DNA of 5,244 bases from Patescibacteria group bacterium (GTDB lineage Bacteria > Patescibacteriota > Saccharimonadia > Saccharimonadales > CAIOMD01): contig JALOQO010000050.1 of NCBI GenBank assembly GCA_025453305.1, positions 1 through 5,244 of the forward strand, written 5' to 3'. A program made the translations under genes and the position numbers. Under the pieces are notes generated by a model that searched no databases, was not told where the DNA came from, and saw only the letters and a program-made list of their open reading frames with translations. This document shows positions 1 through 4,314 of this stretch, piece by piece (position 1 is the stretch's first letter; every line of letters starts with the position of its first letter).

Positions 1-1
1 A

Positions 2-790
2 CCTTTTGGAATTGCTCAAATCGGAAAAGCTTTTCGTAACGAAATTAGCCCCAGGAACTTTTTATTTAGAACAAGGGAATTTGAACAAGCAGATACTCAG
101 TATTTTGTAGCCCCAAATCAAAACAAAGAGGCTTACGAAGCCATCAAGCAAGATAGATGGGAATGGTATAAAGAGTTGGGGGTGAGTGAGCAAAAATTAC
201 GTTGGAAACAACATGACAATCTTGTTTTTTATGCAAAAGACGCATGGGATATAGAATATGATTTTCCAACTCTAGGCTGGGACGAAGTAGAAGGGGTTCA
301 TGACAGAACCGACTATGATTTAACTCAACATATGAAGTATTCAGGCACAGACCTAAATTACACAGACCCAATTTCGCAAGAAAAGTACATACCGTGGGTG
401 CTAGAAACCTCTATGGGTATGGGTCGGATATTCCTAGCGGTCATGTGCGATGCATATACAGTAGAGGATATGGGCGAGGGTCAAACGCGCACCGTGTTAA
501 AACTTAAGCCAGAACTTGCACCGGTGCGGTATGCCGTTTTTCCGCTATTAAAGAACAAACCCGAACTTGTCACCAGGGCATTTGAAGTTTATAAAGAACT
601 TAGTAAAAAATACCCTTGTGAATGGGACGATAACGGCAATATTGGTAAGCGCTATCGCCGGCAAGATGAAATCGGTACGCCTTATTGTATAGTTATAGAT
701 TTTGATACGCTCGAAGATGATACGGTGACGGTACGCGACCGCGATACAACCAACCAAACCCGAATAAAAATTGAAGAACTAGTAAAATAA
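2..790 (+). CDS. glyS: Glycyl-tRNA synthetase, single-chain class II type, C-terminal part (5' truncated)
   Basis: Charges tRNA-Gly with glycine using ATP in the cytoplasm. The frame is open from base 2, so the start lies upstream and 262 residues are visible. Seen: class II motif 2 (FRNEISPRNFLFRTREFEQ, residues about 12-30), the glycine-pocket segment GWDEVEGVHDRTDYDL (about 92-107), motif 3 around ETSMGMGR (about 135-142), then a C-terminal anticodon-binding domain running from the APVRYAVFPLLKN segment to a GTPYCIVIDFDTLEDDTVTVRDRDT segment split as GTPYCIVIDF and TVTVRDRDT. These mark the dimeric single-chain GlyRS found in Firmicutes, Actinobacteria, archaea and eukaryotes, not the alpha2beta2 GlyQ/GlyS enzyme. 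The symbol glyS is also used for the beta subunit of that other type; some annotations call this one glyQS. The TAA stop shares its last A with the next gene's ATG. Confidence 0.95.
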   Translation, partial: PFGIAQIGKAFRNEISPRNFLFRTREFEQADTQYFVAPNQNKEAYEAIKQDRWEWYKELGVSEQKLRWKQHDNLVFYAKDAWDIEYDFPTLGWDEVEGVHDRTDYDLTQHMKYSGTDLNYTDPISQEKYIPWVLETSMGMGRIFLAVMCDAYTVEDMGEGQTRTVLKLKPELAPVRYAVFPLLKNKPELVTRAFEVYKELSKKYPCEWDDNGNIGKRYRRQDEIGTPYCIVIDFDTLEDDTVTVRDRDTTNQTRIKIEELVK

Positions 791-1275
791 TGAGCGGTAA
801 AGAAAGGCCTCTGTTTAGAGCAGCAGCTTTTGTTGCTATATCAAACAATAAGGGTGAATATCTGTTGCAGAGAAGGGCAAACACTACTTTTTTAAATGGT
901 TATTACGATCTAGCTACCGGGCATGTAGAACATGGTGAATCTTACGAGGAATGTGCCGTTCGCGAAACCAAAGAAGAGTGTGGCTTAACTATTGATGAAT
1001 CGGATCTTAGAATTGTTGCATTATTTCATTCTAATTTTGAAGCAGATATATATTACTTGAATATGATTTTTACTACTTCAAAATTTTGGGGCAAACCAAT
1101 AATCGGAGAACCTAATAAAATTGATAAAATTGACTGGTTCTTGCCAGAATATTTCCCCAGTAAAGTTACTCTAGGCACAAGGGTTTTTCTAGATTCAATT
1201 AATAATACAAACATAAAAAACTATAATATTAACAGAGAAAAGTACAAAGAGCTTATGGGTGAATATTTTGAATAG
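790..1275 (+). CDS. Nudix hydrolase (MutT-like)
   Basis: Predicted to cleave a nucleoside diphosphate linked to another group, using a divalent metal. The full 161 residues form one Nudix fold, a normal size for the family. The Nudix box is intact at residues 44-66: G44, E50, R58-E59, E62-E63, G65-L66, matching Gx5Ex7REUxEExGU. A first strand (RAAAFVAISNNKGEYLLQRR, residues 10-29) precedes it, as in MutT and ADP-ribose pyrophosphatase relatives. The start ATG overlaps the GlyRS stop by one base (TAATG) and no Shine-Dalgarno is visible, so translation probably re-initiates from the upstream gene and the two share an operon. No motif outside the box identifies the substrate. The C-terminal 40 residues are Asn/Lys-rich and less conserved-looking. 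The family call is secure; the substrate is unknown. Confidence 0.93.
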   Translation: MSGKERPLFRAAAFVAISNNKGEYLLQRRANTTFLNGYYDLATGHVEHGESYEECAVRETKEECGLTIDESDLRIVALFHSNFEADIYYLNMIFTTSKFWGKPIIGEPNKIDKIDWFLPEYFPSKVTLGTRVFLDSINNTNIKNYNINREKYKELMGEYFE

Positions 1276-1307
1276 GTAAATGTCCAATAAAGAAAGTTAG
1301 CGATTAG

Positions 1308-1330
1308 GGCTTAGAGGCTTGGCTTAGAGG
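1308..1330 (+). repeat. Tandem direct repeat, two copies of GGCTTAGAGG
   Basis: GGCTTAGAGG is at 1308-1317 and again at 1321-1330, separated by CTT, giving a 13-base period. The second copy supplies the left arm of the adjoining hairpin. The function is unknown. It could be a binding site for a regulator, or simply a local duplication. Confidence 0.6.
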
Positions 1331-1342
1331 ACGGACCTCTAA
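1324..1342 (+). terminator. Inverted repeat downstream of Nudix gene, possible weak terminator
   Basis: TTAGAGG (1324-1330) and CCTCTAA (1336-1342) form a perfect 7-bp stem with loop ACGGA, about 50 bases after the Nudix stop. Its position suits a transcription end for the GlyRS-Nudix operon. However, no T-run follows on the plus strand, so it is not a textbook Rho-independent terminator. It may instead be an mRNA 3'-end stabiliser or an operator. Confidence 0.35.
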
Positions 1343-1392
1343 ACATAGTAAAATGTGTTTTAATATATGTATTAAGAGGTAAGGCGGCAAGC

Positions 1393-1421
1393 GCTTTTAC
1401 GCAACTTTTAGCGGTAAAAGC
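1393..1421 (+). repeat. Inverted repeat with two competing left arms
   Basis: GTAAAAGC (1414-1421) is the exact complement of GCTTTTAC (1393-1400), and the flanking GC pairs may extend the stem around a bulged G. The same right arm (TAAAAG, 1415-1420) also pairs with CTTTTA (1405-1410) over a GCGG tetraloop. The two folds exclude each other. If the kinase transcript starts near 1472, this lies upstream of that promoter and would act as DNA or within the Nudix 3' UTR. Confidence 0.45.
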
Positions 1422-1456
1422 TGTAAATAAATTAAAAAAATTACAACGGGTATAGG

Positions 1457-1472
1457 TGATATTATGTATACA
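1457..1472 (+). promoter_or_regulatory. Extended -10 promoter for kinase-HAD operon, predicts leaderless start
   Basis: TG at 1457-1458, one base, then TATTAT at 1460-1465 form an extended -10 element. Exactly six bases lie between the hexamer and the kinase ATG, so the expected transcription start is the A of that ATG. No -35 hexamer is convincing. The palindrome ATGTATACAT (1464-1473) covers the end of the -10 and the start codon. Confidence 0.5.
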
Positions 1473-1975
1473 TGCTTAAAAGAAATCTTATTGTGGTTTG
1501 CGGGCCAACGGCATCGGGCAAGACAACCGTTTCTAAAATGGTTCAAAAACGAGCTAAACACAAGATTGCTTATTTTGATCATGATTATTGGCGTGAAACT
1601 GTTTTTAGCAAGGCAAAAACAGAATCTAAGAATTTAAGGTTTGAAGTCGAACTAACAGCTGTTTTACTTGCCCTCAACTACGAGTGGGATGTAATTTTAG
1701 ACACCACTCTAAGTAAAGTAAGGCTCGCCAAGATGTTAGGCGAAATAACTAAAAAATCAAACTCAAAAATTTATAAATTCTATCTAGATGTTAGTTTAGA
1801 GGAGTCAAAGATTAGGCACAATAACAGAGAAAAATCAGCCGAATTTGGAACTGACTTTATTGATAAATGGTATAGCCATTTCGATGTTCTTAAGCCTGGT
1901 AGCACAATACTAGAACAAGATTTAACAATTCAAGAAAAAGCTAATATTATACTAAATACGGTTTATGGTGAATAA
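1472..1975 (+). CDS. P-loop kinase (AAA_33 / zeta-like fold)
   Basis: Predicted cytoplasmic ATP-dependent phosphotransferase of 167 residues, acceptor unknown. The Walker A motif GPTASGKTT is at residues 11-19 behind a hydrophobic strand (LIVVC). A second strand ends in YFDHDYW (34-40), where D36/D38 could bind substrate, and VILDTTLSKVRL (74-85) carries a Walker B-like D77. R115 and R119 in the RHNNREK segment fit a mobile lid. This layout matches small kinases of the AAA_33, zeta toxin, gluconokinase and polynucleotide kinase group. The fold is clear but no substrate signature is. The ATG has no Shine-Dalgarno and directly follows a -10-like element. The gene overlaps the HAD gene by 11 bases, so both are probably co-transcribed and perhaps act on related substrates. 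A toxin role is not supported: there is no antitoxin-like partner. Confidence 0.82.
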   Translation: MLKRNLIVVCGPTASGKTTVSKMVQKRAKHKIAYFDHDYWRETVFSKAKTESKNLRFEVELTAVLLALNYEWDVILDTTLSKVRLAKMLGEITKKSNSKIYKFYLDVSLEESKIRHNNREKSAEFGTDFIDKWYSHFDVLKPGSTILEQDLTIQEKANIILNTVYGE

Positions 1976-2579
1976 TATTAAAGCGGTGATATTTGACTGG
2001 GGTGGGGTGGTAGCACCTAATAAGAACGGCGGTTGGATAAAACAGCTGTCGATTTTATTAAATATTAGTTTGGAGGATGCTTTTGAGTTATGGAGTAAAA
2101 CTAGCCCTGGTTTAAGAACGGGTTTAATAAATGAAAAACAATTTTGGAAATTAGTTGAACAGAGTATTGATAAACCTTTGCCAAAAAACAAAAGCAAAAT
2201 ATGGCAAGATGGTTTGGCGTCGGAACCGTATCCAGTAATAATTAAATATGCCACAAAGCTAAAGACTCAAGGAATCAAAACAGCGATACTGTCAAATACA
2301 ATTGAACCAATGGAGCGCATAATTAATCTAGATAATTTATACAAAGATTTTGATTATGTAGTTCTATCTCATAGGGTTGGTGTGACAAAGCCTAATCCGG
2401 AAATTTTCAATATATTGTTGCAAAAAATAAGTATAAAACCTACAGAATGTATATTTGTAGATGATGTTGAAAAAAATATTAAGACCGCTAGGGCTATGGG
2501 TTTTCAAGTGATTCACGCCATTGACGATCCTATAAGTACTATTGCGGAGCTAGATATGAGATTATTGAATAAAGATTGA
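1965..2579 (+). CDS. HAD-superfamily hydrolase, subfamily IA, with Gly in motif I
   Basis: A 204-residue haloacid dehalogenase-fold protein, probably a small-molecule phosphatase in the cytoplasm. All four motifs are visible: motif I IFDWGGVV (9-16) with nucleophile D11; motif II LSNT (109-112) with S110; motif III K142 in GVTKPNPEIF; motif IV FVDDVEKN (164-171) with D166/D167. A helical cap lies between about residues 17 and 90. In most HAD phosphatases motif I is DxD; here the second Asp is G13 (DWG), as in the DLGNV form of YihX-type sugar phosphatases. The start ATG at 1965 overlaps the kinase end by 11 bases; GTG at 1968 is an alternative three bases later. Overlap and absence of a Shine-Dalgarno point to coupled translation. 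It ends in TGA. The family is sure; the substrate is unknown. Confidence 0.9.
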   Translation: MVNNIKAVIFDWGGVVAPNKNGGWIKQLSILLNISLEDAFELWSKTSPGLRTGLINEKQFWKLVEQSIDKPLPKNKSKIWQDGLASEPYPVIIKYATKLKTQGIKTAILSNTIEPMERIINLDNLYKDFDYVVLSHRVGVTKPNPEIFNILLQKISIKPTECIFVDDVEKNIKTARAMGFQVIHAIDDPISTIAELDMRLLNKD

Positions 2580-2668
2580 CGGTAACTTAAGCGGTATTAG
2601 AAATCTTACATACAGAATACTACTATAGTTTTATATTATTAAGTGTTGTTCACCTACCTGTCGATGGG

Positions 2669-2674
2669 AAAGGA
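2669..2674 (+). promoter_or_regulatory. Shine-Dalgarno site of the small zinc-knuckle gene
   Basis: AAAGGA ends 8 bases before the GTG at 2683, a normal spacing. It decides the start among weak candidates, since the in-frame codons upstream contain no ATG. It is the only clear Shine-Dalgarno seen in front of a gene in this window. Confidence 0.65.
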
Positions 2675-2682
2675 ATTATATT

Positions 2683-2832
2683 GTGGCTAGCAAGGACAGC
2701 GAACAGCCAGCGCCCTGCAGTAAATGCGATGGCACCGGTAAATGCCCCTTCTGCAAGGGCGAGGGATGTGTGTCTTGCAGGCTCATAGACAAAGCATGCA
2801 TGTGGTGTCGCGGCACCGGGAAAGAGAGGTGA
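2683..2832 (+). CDS. Small zinc-knuckle protein with four CxxC motifs (DnaJ-type CxxCxGxG)
   Basis: A 49-residue protein that starts at GTG. Eight cysteines form four CxxC pairs: C12/C15 (CSKCDGTG), C21/C24 (CPFCKGEG), C29/C32 (CVSC, without the Gly pair) and C39/C42 (CMWCRGTG). Three of the four match the CxxCxGxG repeat of the DnaJ central domain, which binds two zincs. Here the repeats are packed much closer than in DnaJ and there is no J domain, so it is not a DnaJ fragment of normal spacing. It probably binds two Zn ions and contacts protein or nucleic acid; anti-TRAP is a small protein with a related zinc motif but only two CxxC pairs. AAAGGA (2669-2674) sits 8 bases before GTG and fixes the start. 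GC is about 58% by my count, well above its neighbours. TATAGT (2624-2629) or TATATT (2632-2637) could be its -10. A strong terminator follows. Confidence 0.78.
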   Translation: MASKDSEQPAPCSKCDGTGKCPFCKGEGCVSCRLIDKACMWCRGTGKER

Positions 2833-2838
2833 TCAACG

Positions 2839-2880
2839 CTAAGCCCTAGCCAATAGGCTAGGGCTTAGTAATAGCTTTTT
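2839..2880 (+). terminator. Hairpin terminator after the small zinc-knuckle gene
   Basis: CTAAGCCCTAGCC (2839-2851) and GGCTAGGGCTTAG (2856-2868) form a perfect 13-bp stem with the loop AATA, six bases after the stop codon. A run of five Ts (2876-2880) follows, but only after a 7-base gap, longer than usual for an intrinsic terminator. No T-run exists on the other side, so it would act on the plus strand only. TAGGCTA recurs at 2854-2860 and 2880-2886, giving a weaker alternative pairing for the left arm. Confidence 0.65.
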
Positions 2881-2910
2881 AGGCTAAATCGTATATAACT
2901 ACTAGTTTAT

Positions 2911-2928
2911 TGCTAAAATAGATATATA
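2911..2928 (+). promoter_or_regulatory. Extended -10 promoter for deformylase gene
   Basis: TG at 2911-2912, one base, then TAAAAT at 2914-2919 form an extended -10. Eight bases separate it from the ATG at 2928, so transcription should start at or within about two bases of the start codon. No convincing -35 and no Shine-Dalgarno are visible. Confidence 0.5.
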
Positions 2929-3494
2929 TGAACAATAAAATATTGCGGATTACTAAATTTGGTAACCCGATTTTAAGGCAAAAAGCTCGTAATCTAACAG
3001 ATAAAGAAATACTATCTTTTGATATTCAACAGCTAATCTCGTATATTAAACACACCTGTGATAAAAAACGCTACGGAGTGGGTTTGGCGGCGCCACAGGT
3101 TGGTGTAAATATCGCTTTATCGGTTATTGCAATTAAGCCAACACCAACAAGACCGAACCGTAAAAAATTCGACACAGTTATTATCAACCCGGAGATCATT
3201 AAACATAGCACTCGCAAGTGTAGGCGCTGGGAGGGTTGTATTAGCTTAGGCAAGGGCAACGATACTCCGTATTGTGAAACTTGGCGCTACAACACAATTC
3301 TTGTTAGGTACAAAGACGCAAACGCTAAAATCGTAGAACAAGAACTCACAGGGCTAGCTAGCCATGTTTTCCAGCACGAGCTAGATCATTTAAATGGAAT
3401 ACTTTTTGTAGACAGATTAACTAGTCCAAGTAAAATGGTTAGCGCCATAGAATTTAGAAAACACATATTACCAACCCTTAAAAATAATAATTAA
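2928..3494 (+). CDS. def: Peptide deformylase, divergent
   Basis: Removes the formyl group from the N-terminal Met of new proteins at the ribosome. The 188-residue protein carries the three family motifs: GVGLAAPQVG (50-59, Q57 the oxyanion residue), EGCISL (102-107, C104 metal ligand) and QHELDHLNG (149-157, H150 and H154 metal ligands, E151 catalytic). All catalytic residues are therefore present and the enzyme should be active. The loop after C104 is unusual: instead of the common SxPG...V.R pattern it reads SLGKGNDTPYCETW and, by eye against E. coli Def, is about four residues longer, with N111 where E. coli has R97. The C-terminus is short and Lys/Asn-rich. It is transcribed alone after a terminator, from its own extended -10, and the ATG has no leader. 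Confidence 0.93.
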   Translation: MNNKILRITKFGNPILRQKARNLTDKEILSFDIQQLISYIKHTCDKKRYGVGLAAPQVGVNIALSVIAIKPTPTRPNRKKFDTVIINPEIIKHSTRKCRRWEGCISLGKGNDTPYCETWRYNTILVRYKDANAKIVEQELTGLASHVFQHELDHLNGILFVDRLTSPSKMVSAIEFRKHILPTLKNNN

Positions 3495-3528
3495 TGTTTG
3501 ATTGCGATTTAATAATGATTGATTATAG

Positions 3529-3541
3529 TACAATTAAGTGA
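3529..3541 (+). promoter_or_regulatory. -10 element for TyrA-like gene, predicts leaderless start
   Basis: TACAAT (3529-3534) lies exactly six bases before the ATG at 3541, placing the expected transcription start on the A of that ATG. There is no TGn extension and no good -35. The coincidence with ATG favours 3541 over the GTG at 3538 as the real start. Confidence 0.45.
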
Positions 3542-4251
3542 TGGTAACAGTTGGTATAATTGGCTTTGGTAGTTTTGGAAAGTTTTTGGCAGAAAAACTA
3601 AGTTCATACGCCAAAGTTGTTGTTTATAGTCCTAGTGGTACTTTAAGCTCTTGGTCTGTAAGTTTAAAAGAAGTGGCCCAGGCGGACTATTTAATTCCTG
3701 CTATACCCCTAGATAGCTACCGTGGTGTTTTGGATAGTTTAAAACCATTTTTAAATCCAAAAACGGTTATTGTTGATGTATGTTCTGTAAAGATTTTACC
3801 TATAGATATTATTAAAGAGTATTTACCTAATCAGCCGGTTGTGGCAACCCACCCTATGTTTGGGCCAGAGTCAGCCAATAACGGTGTTGCAGGTCATACT
3901 ATTATATTGTGCAAAGAAGTATCTGATATTATTGGATATGAAGTTATAAAAAAGTTTGCCCAAAAAATAAACCTAAAAATAATAGAGATGTCATGCGAAG
4001 AGCACGATAAAGAAATTGCAGTTGTGCAGGGCTTAACATTTTTTGTTGCAAGAACCCTAAAAACCATAGGTATGCATAACCAAAAATTACACACACCGTC
4101 CTTTCAGCGACTTTTAAATATTGTAGAGCTAGAGCAGCATCATTCTCAACAATTATTTGAAACCATACAGTTAGGAAACCCATTCGCAGAGTCCGTTAGA
4201 AACGATTTTGTAAAAACTGCAGAAAATATAAATAAAAACCTCAAAGACTAA
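3541..4251 (+). CDS. TyrA-family dehydrogenase (prephenate/arogenate dehydrogenase-like)
   Basis: Family role: NAD(P)-dependent oxidative decarboxylation of prephenate or arogenate in tyrosine synthesis. The 236-residue protein begins with a Rossmann site GIIGFGSFGKFLA (5-17). No acidic residue ends strand 2 (VVVYSPSG, S30), which favours NADP. DVCSVK (79-84, S82) and THPMFGPESA (103-112, H104) carry the catalytic region; HPMFGPES and LLNIVE (191-196) recall plant arogenate dehydrogenases. H155-D156 is the conserved HD pair. F167 (QGLTFF) stands where relatives have His, a substrate-binding position, so activity on prephenate or arogenate is uncertain. It is shorter than most TyrA proteins and has no mutase or ACT domain. 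No other aromatic gene is nearby. ATG 3541 is chosen over GTG 3538 because a -10 lies six bases before it. Confidence 0.85.
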   Translation: MVTVGIIGFGSFGKFLAEKLSSYAKVVVYSPSGTLSSWSVSLKEVAQADYLIPAIPLDSYRGVLDSLKPFLNPKTVIVDVCSVKILPIDIIKEYLPNQPVVATHPMFGPESANNGVAGHTIILCKEVSDIIGYEVIKKFAQKINLKIIEMSCEEHDKEIAVVQGLTFFVARTLKTIGMHNQKLHTPSFQRLLNIVELEQHHSQQLFETIQLGNPFAESVRNDFVKTAENINKNLKD

Positions 4252-4296
4252 AAATAACAATTAAAAAAACATATAAATGTTTACAATGACAAAAAG

Positions 4297-4314
4297 TGGT
4301 ATAATATATTATTA
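4297..4314 (+). promoter_or_regulatory. Consensus extended -10 promoter for the last gene
   Basis: TG at 4297-4298, one base, then perfect TATAAT at 4300-4305. Eight bases separate it from the ATG at 4314, so the mRNA would be leaderless or have one or two leader bases. TTTACA at 4280-4285 looks like a -35 but lies only 14 bases away, too close to work normally. Confidence 0.6.

Larger units (their letters stand above)
1276..1471 (+). other. Intergenic region with repeats, hairpins and a promoter
   Basis: This gap separates the GlyRS-Nudix pair from the kinase-HAD pair. I find no credible gene in it; the longest ATG-led reading frames are about ten codons. It holds two tandem copies of GGCTTAGAGG, an inverted repeat abutting the second copy, a second inverted repeat near 1393-1421, and an extended -10 element just before the kinase ATG. 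These are listed separately. Confidence 0.8.

Noticed and set aside
1472..2579. Zeta-type toxin-antitoxin system
   Set aside because: The kinase has a P-loop like zeta toxins, but its partner is a HAD hydrolase encoded downstream, not a small antitoxin, and no toxin-specific motif is visible.
2580..2682. Possible tRNA or structured RNA between the HAD gene and the small zinc-knuckle gene
   Set aside because: No cloverleaf arms, T-loop consensus or long stem could be found; the stretch is AT-rich and looks like a simple promoter region.
2577..2832. Recoding of UGA as glycine, as in Gracilibacteria/SR1
   Set aside because: No internal in-frame TGA occurs in any gene across the window, and two genes end naturally at TGA, so the standard code fits.
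1305..2868. TAGGGCTTAG present both at 1305-1314 and at 2859-2868 as a possible dispersed repeat
   Set aside because: A shared 10-base word is expected several times by chance in 5 kb, and the flanks do not match beyond ten bases.
4280..4305. Full -35/-10 promoter pairing TTTACA with TATAAT
   Set aside because: The spacer is only 14 bases, too short for normal recognition; the TGn extension explains the promoter better.
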